A stretch of DNA of 64,000 nucleotides from Theileria orientalis strain Shintoku (lineage: Eukaryota; Apicomplexa; Aconoidasida; Piroplasmida; Theileriidae): the NCBI RefSeq assembly GCF_000740895.1, contig NC_025262.1, positions 1,790,001 to 1,854,000 on the forward strand, read 5' to 3'. Under the pieces are notes generated by a model. It was not told where the DNA came from. It worked only from the letters and a program-made list of their open reading frames with translations, and ran no database searches. This document shows, one piece after another, positions 42,408 through 53,015 of this stretch. Position 1 is the stretch's first letter; every line of letters starts with the position of its first letter. Both the position numbers and the translations under genes were made by a program.

Positions 42408-44019
42408 ATGGAAGTATTCACATATTTAAAAAGAGTAAATAACATAGAAACACTTAATAAATTGGTAATAAAAATAGAATCATATACACCAACATTGTTG
42501 AAATACATAGCACTGAAAACAATCAATTTTAAAAATAAAAAGGATAAAAAAGAAAAAAATAAAGAAAAGGAAGTGGAAAGAATAGTAAAAGTAATAGAAA
42601 ATGAAGTAAATAAAGAAAATAAGAAGGAATGGTTACCATCAGAAGTAGTGTCAATGATGAATTTATTTTCAAACACACAAAGAGAAATAAAAAAAGAAAC
42701 TAGAGAGTTTATAGAAAGAAAAATAGAAACAATGAGAAACTATAACATGTACGACATAGCACAAGTGCTAAAAACAAAAAAGAGAATAAAAGTGAGAGTG
42801 AACGTTGAAGAAATGAAGAAATATGTAGAAAAAAACATAGAAACAATGTTAAAGGAAGCATCAATAGTAAACATATACTCAATGTTAAACGAATTATCAG
42901 TAAACGGAGTAAAATTGAGCAACAGAGTGATGAAGAAAATAGTAGAGCACATAGAAGAGGAAGGAAGGGAGCTAGAGTTTAAAGAATTGACAAACACATA
43001 TAATTCACTAAGTAGACACGTTCAAGTGGGTACTGAGAAGATGAATATAGGAGAAGATGAGGAGAATGCGGTAGAAAAGGTGGAAAACATGATTGAAACG
43101 CTGTATAACAAAGTACTAGAGCATATGGAGGAGGGAAAAGATGATTTCGAAGGAATAGTGGACGTATTAGACGGAACAGTTAATATAATGAAGATGTGGA
43201 GCATGAATAAAGGTGAAAACAGAGAAAGAAGGCAGAATGGGTCAACATCAGAAGGAAGGAGCGCTGGGCAAGTTGAGGACCACAGCAACGAGCAGCTGCT
43301 GAGAAGATGCGAAGCGCTGATAGAGAGGCTGAAGCAGGGCTTCAACAGCAGTCTGGAGCCGAAACTAGTAAGAATACTGTTGAGGAACGTAGTCGCACTG
43401 AGGTACAACGACGAGGAACTCATGGAAATGATAGTAGCACATTATAAAAACACGCACGAAAAGTGGAGTTTACAAGGTAATTGGAAAATAAATAGAGAGG
43501 AAGAGCAGATAGAATAGAGTATAGATATACACATATATGTACAGAATTGATAAAAATTAATATTTAGGTAACATAGATCTCCTTAACGCAATAACACACT
43601 TTAAAATGGGAAAAAATGGTGTACTTTTTAAAGAATTTAAAATTGAAAAATGGATAGAGTGTGTAAAAAAATATAAACAAATAATGAAAGAAAATCATAT
43701 GAATCAAATATATGTAAATTTAGCAATATATAAAGGAATAGGCAAAGAAGAAGTAATGGATTTCATAATAAGAACAGGATTAGTGGGAGAAAAAGAATTA
43801 TGGACAGGAATGATGATAAGTAAAATAGATGATGAGTGTAAATTAGAAAAATTATCACTGGAGTCGCTGAATGTGTTAAACGCAATTAGAGTAAAGGTGG
43901 AGCCGGAAAATATAGTAAGTGAGGATGAACCAAATGTTGGAAAAATAATAGAAAAGTTAAAATATAAAAAAAATAACAATTTAAACTTTGTAAACTTTTG
44001 TAATTTTAATTTTGTGTAA
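42408..44019 (+). CDS. Lys/Glu-rich helical-repeat protein, possibly HPR-type mitochondrial
   Basis: Two exons, joined SLQG/NIDLLNAITHF in frame across an intron at about 43476-43569. About 505 residues. The N-terminal half reads MEVFTYLKRVNNIETLNKLV then a Lys/Glu run (KDKKEKNKEKEVERIVK) and repeated helical pairs such as NMYDIAQVLKTKKRIKVRVN and NIYSMLNELSVNGVKLSNRV, which recall HPR or FASTK-like repeats. A small low-charge linker (GSTSEGRSAGQVEDHSNEQ) precedes LVRILLRNVVALRYNDEELM. Exon 2 ends in an Asn/Phe-rich tail. No RAP domain is visible. Confidence 0.6.
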
Positions 44020-44158
44020 AAGTATCTGTGTTGATAGTCATTAAAAATAAAATAGGCGTACACTTTATAAATAATAAAAACAGTAACTAAAATAAATGAA
44101 ACCAGTAACTAAAATATAAAATAAAAATAAAACAAATTGAATGAAAAAATAAGTAAAC

Positions 44159-44852
44159 ATGGATCAAATCAACTTTAACGAGGAGCGGATGAAAGTAGGA
44201 AACAAGGTACAGAACTTAAAAAATAAAAACACGTAGAACGCAGAAGATGAGGAAATAAAGAGACAGTAAATAATAGATATTAACAAGGGGAGGAATCCAT
44301 AAAAATAAATAGGAACATGATGGAGGCGAGGAGGATAACGCTGAGGTCAATACTGACCGTGGAGGCGCAGGAGAGACGTAAGTTGCCACAAAAGAAGATA
44401 GTCGCTGTAAAAATAACGTACAGTGAACAGAATATCGAGCGTGAAGCCGGAAAAGGCGACCTTGATCGAGAATTACGTGCTCCAGGTGGGTGAAGAGGCG
44501 AATAAAAACTAACAGAAGTACTCGAGGACGCCAACGAAAATATCAGACGAGCAGCTAAAGCAACTGATAGAGGTACGGTAGGATATTAGTAGGAAATAGT
44601 GAAGAGAGGCCAGAGAACAAAGCCAATTGCTTAAATAGGCAGTTGAATAGATAAAGAGGCCACTAGATAGTTATAAGTATGGCATATATTAATCAATATA
44701 GTGTTTATGGCAATTAGATAGATAATGTGTTGATATATAAACAGGCCATCACGAAATCGCAAGCTAACACATCAACAATAAGAGTAAGTGGAATCAGAGA
44801 TAAACTGGATCAGATTCAAAGGAAAAAATGGGACAGTGATGAAGAATACTGA
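44159..44852 (+). CDS. PDCD5: PDCD5/TFAR19-family protein
   Basis: Five exons split by tiny introns, assembled by hand. MDQINFNEERMKVGNK joins ESIKINRNMMEARRITLRSI-LTVEAQER, then LNRISSVKPEKATLIENYVLQ, KYSRTPTKISDEQLKQLIE and finally AITKSQANTSTIRVSGIRDK ending WDSDEEY at TGA 44850-44852. The core (R..L.R...VKPEKA..IE..L.Q, then KISDEQLK.LIE.I) and acidic C-terminus are characteristic of PDCD5, a small three-helix nuclear/cytosolic protein found from archaea to animals. Two introns are only about 45 and 30 nt. Gene finders would easily miss it because no exon exceeds 150 nt. Confidence 0.88.
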
Positions 44853-45493
44853 TGAATGTAAAAAAAAAGTGAATACAAATAATGTAATAACATTTGGTGT
44901 GTGCTCATGCTAAAATAGATGAATATATATGGTGTATAGGGTATGGGTGATAATGAAGTCAAGGTAAAGTAAACGGATCAAATTATAATAAAACTAAAAA
45001 ATAAAAAAAATAAATTTGTGTAAATTAAAAAGGTCAAAATAAAAAAATGATCAAAACGTGAACAAGTAAAAAAATTAAAAAAGTAAATAAAAGTATAAAA
45101 TAAATCCACAATTCAATATAAAAACGGTATTAAAGAGTAGGTGTATGTGTATAGACTAAAAAAAAGTAAAAAAATCGAACAACAGAGTCTAGAATCCAAG
45201 ATGGGGAGAACCAAAAACAGTTCCCCATTCATAAATCAATATTTGTTCAGATATTTGTTTTTACGGAGAGAACTCTAAGGAAATTTATACAGTTTTATTG
45301 TAACAATAACCAACAAAACAAAACAAAAACCTGATAAATAAATATAAGTCAATTACCTGACAAACCAATTAATTAAAATTAAACTTATGCAATTTGAAAA
45401 TTTAATCCAAATTATATTAGAAAAAATTGTATAATTAAAACAACAAAAGCTAAATATATATAGTATCAATACGTTAACAAAAATTCGATAAAG
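44853..45493. other. intergenic with a short hairpin
   Basis: Extremely A-rich spacer containing one island of mixed composition (about 45180-45300). In it ATGGGGAG (45201-45208) can pair with TTCCCCAT (45221-45228), a 7-8 bp stem with a 12-base loop. It might be a small structured RNA; no class was recognised. Confidence 0.4.
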
Positions 45494-45913
45494 ATGGAAG
45501 TTGACTACCTCAACCTAGATCCTCGCGAAGAGGCCAAGAAGCATAAGTTGAAGAGACTTGTGCAGGGGCCGAATTCATTCTTCATGGATGTTAGATGCCC
45601 TGGATGCCTAACGATAACGACAATATTCAGCCACGCACAAACAGCAGTCATCTGTGGAAGGTACGTCAATACACAGAATGCATAGAATATTCTCTAGTCG
45701 TTAAGTAGTATATATAATAGCGATGCTACGTCGCTAATATTAGATAGGTATTCAGCCTAGAAGCAGCCGAATGGGCGATTTTGCAAACGGTTGTTGGGCA
45801 TTGAATAAATAGTAAACTAATCACTGTTTAGCTGCAATATCGTCTTGTCCGAGCCCACAGGAGGCAGATGCAAGTTGACCAAGGGATGCTCATTCCGTAA
45901 AAAGGTGGAATAA
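45494..45913 (+). CDS. RPS27: 40S ribosomal protein eS27
   Basis: Two exons. [20 protein letters not shown] begins exon 1, which contains [20 protein letters not shown] and ends VICG; exon 2, from 45832, gives [26 protein letters not shown] and TAA. The C4 zinc ribbon (CPGC...C...C) and the RC-LT-GCSFR C-terminus are diagnostic of eS27. About 82 residues, the normal length. The intron is about 171 nt. Confidence 0.95.
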
Positions 45914-46405
45914 CCAAGTTACGAATGCTCATCGCAACATTTAACAAAATACTGAATATATATTAATATTCACAGTACACAGTAGTCAAGTATACATTAA
46001 TGAGTGAAGTAGATATAAATGTGTGAGAATTAGGTGTATTAAGCCCCTGAGTGGCATAAAGTAACATGTAGGGTGACGTTGAATAAATAGTCAATAAATG
46101 AGGAAAATTTTACTAGAAATAGTAAATGTGTATACATAAAAAGGTATATTCTATGAATTAAAAGTAATAATAAAGAGGAATATACACATAAAGGCTAGAG
46201 TGACAATCTAGGCTCGTGTGTACATAAGATTAATAGACAATTAAAGGTGAATTTGTTATGAAACGTATACTAACAAAGCAGTCATACATAAATATAAACA
46301 CTAATATATACAAGTATATAAAAGGAGAATAAATAAAAAATTAAAATAAAAAAATAAAATAATACATTAACACAAAGTAGAAGAATAAAACAGAATAAAA
46401 TTAAA

Positions 46406-47232
46406 ATGTACTATAAAGATAACGATGAATTGTTAGTGGAACATTTCCGACTACAAAAGGATATAAACGGTAACTATTACGAGTGTTAAATATAGTATGT
46501 GTCTTATTAGTTAACTGAATAATGAGTGCATAATAGCTATAACTAAAAAGTGAATGTGCTGATTAGTGTGTAGATATTCAATCACAAATAAGAAAGTTAG
46601 AAAAGACGAATCAGTTGCTAGACCACCAGAATGAAAAGTTGAGATCGGAGCTGGAAAGTAAAAATATAATACCAAGTCAGATTGAGAGTAGCAACAGTGG
46701 AATAACGAGGCTGTTGGATAAGACGTACCTGGTGAAAACACTGAGTAAAGCATCTGAAATATGTGAAGTGGCAACAGGGGAGATAATAAAGCATGCCAAA
46801 TACGTGACAAACAACATAATCAGTAACCTAAACACAGTCAACACCGCGGACACGACCATATTGGATAACTTGAACAACACCATAGTAAACAGCTTTAACA
46901 CGAGTGTACTAAACAACGCCAATAGTAACCCTGTTAACGCCCTAAACACTAGTGTGTTTAGCAGTGCAAGCGGCAACGCAATCGGAAGTAAAAATGACAA
47001 GGTTACAACCCTGAAAAACAATATACTGAACAACATGAATACACACAGACAGGATACGTGCAGAGAAAGCACTAGCAAGGATCGATTGCTCGTCATGGAA
47101 AGTTTCAACGACTCGGAAAAGACGAACAGTATGCTCGACTCAACAATAATAAGCAATTTGTCAAGCAACGAGTCGCTAATGTTGTCTGACGAGGAGTACA
47201 CGCAGGTGCATCACACAGGACAGTACCAATAG
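46406..47232 (+). CDS. coiled-coil, Asn/Ser-rich protein of unknown function
   Basis: Two exons. Exon 1 (MYYKDNDELLVEHFRLQKDI) joins in frame to DIQSQIRKLEKTNQLLDHQN after an intron ending GTGTAG near 46570. The N-terminal 60 residues form a coiled coil. A segment LVKTLSKASEICEVATGEII follows, then a long Asn/Ser/Thr-rich low-complexity part (NLNNTIVNSFNTSVLNNANS). No signal peptide or domain was recognised. Upstream AT-rich spacer 45914-46405 holds nothing supported. Confidence 0.6.
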
Positions 47233-47807
47233 GGAGTAATATAGTGTGTGTGTAAGTTACCCATTAAAGTACGTTCCAGTATTGTATATTTACCTATATT
47301 CTTATTCAAAATTGTATAAAATAGTTACCATTCTAATTTGAATGATTGCCCTTAGTTTTAAGGCTATTATTTGAAGTTACATTCATTTAAATTGAGGCTA
47401 TTTTGTGATTACATTGGTTTAAGTTGAGGCTATTATTTGAAGTTACATTTAGGGTTATTTTGTGAATTTATTATATTAAGGCTATAACTTGAAATTTATA
47501 CTATTTAATGCTACCGAGATTAAAATACGGTTATCATTGTTGGACATTAATAAAAACAAGTATTAAAATATAAAAATCTGCTTAAATCACTGTAATACTA
47601 TAAAAATGGGATGGATCGCTTAATAATGTGTACTTTTATTACAAAAGAAAAAGGGGATATGTTTTAAAAATAACATATATATTTAATTTTACGTTAAATT
47701 AAATCTTTCGAATTTAATTTATAAGTGACGTAAAGACAATATGGTACATACAAGCTATCGTACAGTCGATGTGAGTGAGTGATGTAGACATAGTTGTGAA
47801 ATACTGA
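47233..47807. repeat. degenerate tandem repeats in spacer
   Basis: Between 47350 and 47500 a unit of about 25-40 bases containing AGGCTATTATTTGAAGTTACATT recurs three to four times with drift. The rest is AT-rich. No gene was found. Confidence 0.5.
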
Positions 47808-49442
47808 CTACGTCAATAGCCTGATTGTTGTGTTGTACCAGTAGATAGCGTATCCAACTACTAAAGCCACTAGTAAGAGGAACCCTCCTACACTGCATCC
47901 TATGATCAACCACCAATCTGGTCCTGGAAGTGGCGGTGGTATCTCCGGATCCACCCCTGGTCTTACTGGATCGGTCGGTGTTGGAGGTTCAGGAGGAGGT
48001 TGGGATACATCGGTAGTTAATATTTGGTAAACCAAAATTTTAAGATAATGTAACTCAGTGGTACATTTTGTTTCATTATCTATTCTGGTGAATTTATCTT
48101 TAAATTTTCCCGCTTCTAGTTCTTTCCATTCTTTAAAATCTTCTTTTAACGTAAAGTGGAATACTTTAGCAGGTTTATCTTCACCATTTTTATAAATTGC
48201 GATTAAAAAGGGTTTTCCATCATCCTGTTCTCCCTTATCTTTCGTTTTATACTTTAAATAAAATACTTCAACTTTCTTAGTTTGGATTGATGATGGTGAG
48301 AAAGAATCAATAGTTATTGTTTTTCTTTCGAATAAGATATTAAGCTCCTTTTCAACTGTAAATTGATGTGTGTACTTATTGTAAGAGGTTTTAGTCTCAG
48401 TTGTAACAGTTGTACCACAAGTGTAATTGGATTTGTGTTCAATAATGACTGTGTTGCAATTATAACTTTCTGCCTCTTCTTTAATTTTTTTCAATGCATT
48501 CACCCGTGATTGCTGGTCAGTATAAACAACTTTTTCTTCGGCCCACAAACAACCATCTTTATCTTTTCTCTTAATGCCTATTGTTTCACATGAATTAATA
48601 AACTCAACGAGTAATGCCATATTATCGTCGTGTTTTTCATCAAGTGACACCTTATTTTTCTCCTCTTTTCTAGCAAAGTATACTATAATGCCATTAAAGT
48701 ATAATTTACTTTTTACTTTCTCTAGAAAATACGAATCTAACTTATTTTTATCTCCTGAAGATGAAGATTGGCATCCATTTTGAACAAAGCTGTCACCGGT
48801 TCCAGATTTATGTTCAGTATTAAAATTAAATAGACAACTTCTGTTTAAAACAGGGTGTCCTTGATTTGGTATGAATACAAGTCTGTAATGTATGCCATCT
48901 ATTGCCCTTGGGAATACTATAACTTGTGAAGTTGGCTTATTTCCTTGATCAAATTCTATTGTTCTATCCCATGCAAAATTCTTGTACTGTTGCTTTAAAA
49001 GTTCTACCAGGTTTGATGAAGCATGTTCTGTTATGTTTTTAGCCCAATCCCATCCGACTTTTCTTAGTTTATCAATATCACAGTGATGTGTGTCTTCCTT
49101 TTCTCTAACAAACGTAATGGCAAGCGGTTTATGAGGTGCTAAAACTGAATAATAAACTTTGACCTCTTTGACTACATGGGATTTTACGGTAGGTGAACAG
49201 TACGCGAAGATATAAGAAGCTTTAGTTGCTATTCTTTTACTGTCATATATGTAAATATCATAAATCATATCATTCGGTTTCCTAACGTCGATTTTATGGG
49301 TAACAACTTCAAAACTATCACATTCTGTTAGTATTCCTTTGGTAGAGGTAACCTCGTATCTGTTATTGGCGTCTATGCTTTCGCCATATTTGTCATCCTT
49401 AGATTCTAAATAGATGTAGAGGTATGATTGACCTAATCCCAT
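47808..49442 (-). CDS. modular antigen-like protein A, MGxxxS N-terminus and C-terminal TM
   Basis: Single exon, about 544 residues. The start chosen is MGLGQSYLYIYLES at 49442 instead of the in-frame ATG at 49463, because the neighbour starts MGARQSHLNIFLKR. Three modules of about 150 residues each carry the family core: VKVYYSVLAPHKPLAITFVR, IIVYFARKEE...ALLVEFIN and VEVFYLKYKTKD...PFLIAI, with a YNKYTHQF-type segment before the third. A proline-rich stalk (PPPEPPTPTDPVRPGVDPEI) leads to WWLIIGCSVGGFLLLVALVV, a membrane helix, and a short tail YWYNTTIRLLT. There is no signal peptide, but MGLGQS fits an N-myristoylation signal. A preceding 209-bp element is shared with protein B. Confidence 0.82.
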   Translation of the reverse strand: MGLGQSYLYIYLESKDDKYGESIDANNRYEVTSTKGILTECDSFEVVTHKIDVRKPNDMIYDIYIYDSKRIATKASYIFAYCSPTVKSHVVKEVKVYYSVLAPHKPLAITFVREKEDTHHCDIDKLRKVGWDWAKNITEHASSNLVELLKQQYKNFAWDRTIEFDQGNKPTSQVIVFPRAIDGIHYRLVFIPNQGHPVLNRSCLFNFNTEHKSGTGDSFVQNGCQSSSSGDKNKLDSYFLEKVKSKLYFNGIIVYFARKEEKNKVSLDEKHDDNMALLVEFINSCETIGIKRKDKDGCLWAEEKVVYTDQQSRVNALKKIKEEAESYNCNTVIIEHKSNYTCGTTVTTETKTSYNKYTHQFTVEKELNILFERKTITIDSFSPSSIQTKKVEVFYLKYKTKDKGEQDDGKPFLIAIYKNGEDKPAKVFHFTLKEDFKEWKELEAGKFKDKFTRIDNETKCTTELHYLKILVYQILTTDVSQPPPEPPTPTDPVRPGVDPEIPPPLPGPDWWLIIGCSVGGFLLLVALVVGYAIYWYNTTIRLLT

Positions 49443-49590
49443 CTTGTTATGGCTATTTACCAAGATATTGATGCGATAAATACACGAAATTTAGAGTTGC
49501 GATAATATCTCATTTTTACAAAATATAAGGTATTATTATACATGGTTATTTTGGTCAAAAAAGTTGTTTAAATCTCATTTGTTAAAGCTC

Positions 49591-49799
49591 ATAGACAAAC
49601 AATATTGTACAAAAACAATTAAAGCAAATCCTCTAGGATTCTACAAATACTATAATACATTACGTCTATTTAATCGCGAATATGCGATTAAATGACCATT
49701 ATGAGTGTGAATTACGAATCTAGAGGTAGTCAAACCAGCACCTCACTGGCGACAACAAAAACTGTCATAAAACCATCATGAATGAGTGTATATATACTA
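49591..49799 (-). promoter_or_regulatory. 209-bp conserved upstream element, copy 1
   Basis: Ends 148 bases upstream of the protein A start codon and is matched, with about 10 substitutions and no gaps, by 52189-52387. It contains AATCC-TCTA-GGATT, TTTAATCGC-GAATAT-GCGATTAAA (a perfect 9-bp stem) and CCAG...CTGG, plus TATATATAC at the far edge. GCGATAAA words recur between it and the start codon. Likely a promoter, 5' leader or small structured RNA. Confidence 0.75.
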
Positions 49800-50392
49800 T
49801 TTTTACACAAATATCAATATTACAATTTATATAAAGTCGATTCAACCATGAAAAAGTTCATGGTTTCAAATCGGCATTGTAGAATCTAATAGTTGGTGTG
49901 TCTTAATAGTATGGATGCCACATATCATCATATGAAAGTTGATGGAACCACAACAAATACATCAATTATATAACATTTATAAATTCAAATTGTTATGTTC
50001 GTTTATGTTTAATCATTAAATGACTAAACTCGTTAAATAATATTTAGGTGCTCTTGACTGACCCCGATGTTTTCATATGGCTTGATTGTCAAATATTTTT
50101 ATTAGTAACATGGATATTAACTATACTTTGATTTATTGTTTGTATAGGCTATTTTTAGGTTATTTATAAATAAGTTATTGGATATGATGGATGTTATTTG
50201 AGTATATACAAGATTATTATAAATAAACATGGCTAACACATATGTTATAAAACTGCATTGGATTAGAGGTGAGTGATATGTTACAGGTGTTGAATCGTGT
50301 TTTGGTACAATTGACAATGTGTTACAGGTGTTTACAGTATAGTACAGTGAAATATGGTACACAAGTGAGAGTAAACAACCTGATTGTATAAC

Positions 50393-52039
50393 CTATGTCA
50401 AGAGCCTTATTGTTGTGTTGTACCAGTAGATAGCGTAACCGATGGCCAGGGCAACTATAAAGAGGAATGCTCCTACACTGCATCCTATGATCAACCACCA
50501 ATCTGGTCCTGGAAGTGGTGGTACTGGATCAGGATCAGGCGTTGGTCTTACTGGAGGGGGCGATGTTGGAGGTGGAGGAAGTTCAACTTCATCTGGAGTT
50601 GTTAAAATTTGATATGCCAGCTTTTTAAGATAATATAACTCCTTAGTACAAGAACCTTCACTAGCTATTTTATTTACTTTTTCATATAATTTGTTTACCA
50701 AATCTTCCCCCTCGAGGGGTGTTTGAGTTCCTTTTTTGTTGAATTTAAAAGTCACCCACTCTTCAAACTTCTCTTTATAGTTAAAGTGATAACCTTTCTT
50801 CTTTTTTTTTTCTCCGTCTTCATCAATTATAATTAAGAAAGGTTTTTTATCTTCTTCATTACCATCATACAAATAATACACCTCAACATTCATTGCTTTC
50901 GTTGGTGAATTGATTGGACCTATTTTTGGAGTTGTTCTTTCAAACAGGAGAACACTGTTCTTAGATTCTCCAAACGTGTGTGTATGTTTTTTGTATGATG
51001 CTGTAGTCTCTGTGTTAACTTGTTTAACACCAAGGTAACTAGTTCTATCAAGAATGACGGTGTTTATATCATTTCCATCGGCTGTTGATTTAATTGTATT
51101 TAATTCATTGGTTAAGGATTCATACGTAGTGTAATTGACTTGTTTTTCTACCCAGTATGTACCAAGCTTATCTTTTCTTTGAATGTGAGTTTTATTTTTA
51201 GATGATATAAACTCCAAAAGGAATGCTGAATTTACATAGTGTTTTTCTTTAAGTGATATTTCTTCCTTTTGGTCTTGTTCTTTAGCGAAGTATACTATGA
51301 TGCCATCATAATATACTACCTTTTTAGTAACTGACTCCAGAAAATAAGGATCAATTTGATTTTTAAGACCGGTAGCAGAAGTTTGACAACCAGCTTGAAC
51401 AACACTATAACCAACTCCTTTTGTTGGTTCAGTATCAAACGTAAATAAACAATTAACATTCAAAACAGAATCATTGGAACTAGGTAGAAAGATAAGTCGG
51501 TAATTTTTATCATCAATACGCCGAGGATATACAATAACGCCACTAGTTAATTCTTTTCCGTCCATAAAACCAATTGTTCTTTTCCACAATAACCTTTTTA
51601 AATATTCATCCAACTGCTTTACGAGATCACCTGAATATGTCGTTATGTTTTTGGCCCAATCCCAACCGGCTTTCTCTAGTTTACCAATACCACAGTCATA
51701 AGTATCATCTTTTTCTCTCACAAATGATATGACTAGAGGTATCATGGGTAGCAAAATTGAATAATAGGCCTTGACCTCTTTAACAACATGTGATTCTACG
51801 CCAGGAGAACAATAGGCGAAGACATATGAAGCGTTTGAAACGGTTTTCTCATTGTCATAAATGTAAATATCGAAATTAGTACCTTTACCAACTTCATATT
51901 TTATCGTATGTGTGACCACATCATAATTTATGGACTGAGAAGCTACTGCTTTCGAAACAGTAACCGTATAACCATCTCCCGAATAAGTGGTTTCATTTCT
52001 CTTTAAAAAAATATTAAGATGGGATTGACGTGCACCCAT
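50393..52039 (-). CDS. modular antigen-like protein B, MGxxxS N-terminus and C-terminal TM
   Basis: Single exon, 548 residues, tandem paralogue of protein A. It begins MGARQSHLNIFLKRNETTYS. Its three modules contain VVTHTIKYEVGKG with VKAYYSILLPMIPLVISFVR, IIVYFAKEQD...AFLLEFIS, and SYKKHTHTFGES with VEVYYLYDGNEEDKKPFLII. A Pro-rich stalk (PPPPTSPPPVRPTPDPDPVP) leads to WWLIIGCSVGAFLFIVALAI and the tail YWYNTTIRLLT, identical in the last residues to protein A. The last 100 or so coding bases are nearly identical between the two genes, while the ectodomains are strongly diverged. MGxxxS suggests myristoylation; no signal peptide is visible. Confidence 0.82.
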   Translation of the reverse strand: MGARQSHLNIFLKRNETTYSGDGYTVTVSKAVASQSINYDVVTHTIKYEVGKGTNFDIYIYDNEKTVSNASYVFAYCSPGVESHVVKEVKAYYSILLPMIPLVISFVREKDDTYDCGIGKLEKAGWDWAKNITTYSGDLVKQLDEYLKRLLWKRTIGFMDGKELTSGVIVYPRRIDDKNYRLIFLPSSNDSVLNVNCLFTFDTEPTKGVGYSVVQAGCQTSATGLKNQIDPYFLESVTKKVVYYDGIIVYFAKEQDQKEEISLKEKHYVNSAFLLEFISSKNKTHIQRKDKLGTYWVEKQVNYTTYESLTNELNTIKSTADGNDINTVILDRTSYLGVKQVNTETTASYKKHTHTFGESKNSVLLFERTTPKIGPINSPTKAMNVEVYYLYDGNEEDKKPFLIIIDEDGEKKKKKGYHFNYKEKFEEWVTFKFNKKGTQTPLEGEDLVNKLYEKVNKIASEGSCTKELYYLKKLAYQILTTPDEVELPPPPTSPPPVRPTPDPDPVPPLPGPDWWLIIGCSVGAFLFIVALAIGYAIYWYNTTIRLLT

Positions 52040-52188
52040 TTTTATATATAGAGAAAATGATGCGATAAATCTAAGTTACAGTATTTAAAATTGCGATAAA
52101 ACCTTTTATAAAAAGTAGAAAATGTATTTAAACGTTAAACGACTCAAAAAAACCAGTCAAATCACATACTTGAAGGCTATAGACAAAC

Positions 52189-52387
52189 AATATTGTACAA
52201 AAACAATTAAAGCAAATCCTCTAGGATTCTACAAATACTATAATACATTGGGTCTATTTAATCGCGAATATGCGATTAAATGACCATTATGAGTGTGAAT
52301 TACGAATCTAGAGGTAGTCGAACCAGCACGCGGCTGGCGACAACAGAAACGCTCATAAAACCATCATGAATGAGTGTATATATACTA
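52189..52387 (-). promoter_or_regulatory. 209-bp conserved upstream element, copy 2
   Basis: Starts 149 bases upstream of the protein B ATG (52039), at the same distance as copy 1 from its gene, and matches it at about 95%. The TTTAATCGC/GCGATTAAA and AATCC/GGATT hairpins are unchanged, and the third stem becomes CCAGC-ACGCG-GCTGG, one pair longer than in copy 1. (The aligned block is 209 bases; the exact right edge is about 52387-52397.). Confidence 0.75.
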
Positions 52388-52397
52388 ATTTTAAATA

Positions 52398-53015
52398 AAT
52401 ATAAATATTACAATATATATCAAGTCAAATTAAACAACAAAATGTAAACATTTCCAACCAACATAAACTATAGACTTGGAGATGATATATGGAAAATATA
52501 TAACTATAAAGAACGAATAATATAACACACAGAATAAAATACGTAACATATATAAAATTAAATTTTTACAAGTGAATAATATCCCATTTTGATGATTAAA
52601 ATTTGTATAAACAGATTATTATGTAAAATCTCTCGCCCCAGTCTATAAATTTTTATAAAAATGTTTAAATTTATCTTTATTAATAGAGAGAGAAATGAAA
52701 TGAAATGCTGGTTTTATTTATTGAATAAATATTCATAATAAAGAGACTTTGAAGTTAATAACAAATGTTTTTAATTGGAGTGAAATGTGTGTATTACTGT
52801 GTTTCAAACATCAATTGCAAACAAGTTAATCTGTAACAGAATAGATATTTTACTTTGAAATCTTTGATATTTATATGAATTTCCCTCATATCCAATAAAT
52901 ATATTCATTAAATCTTTTTATATAAACAAACAACTAAACTCGATAATGCGGACTTACATATAAGATGAGAAACCAAAAAGTGTATAAATAGCGTATATTT
53001 ATATTAAATAAAAAA
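52398..53015. other. intergenic
   Basis: AT-rich spacer between the upstream element of protein B and the 3' end of eL24. Nothing recognised. Confidence 0.4.
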
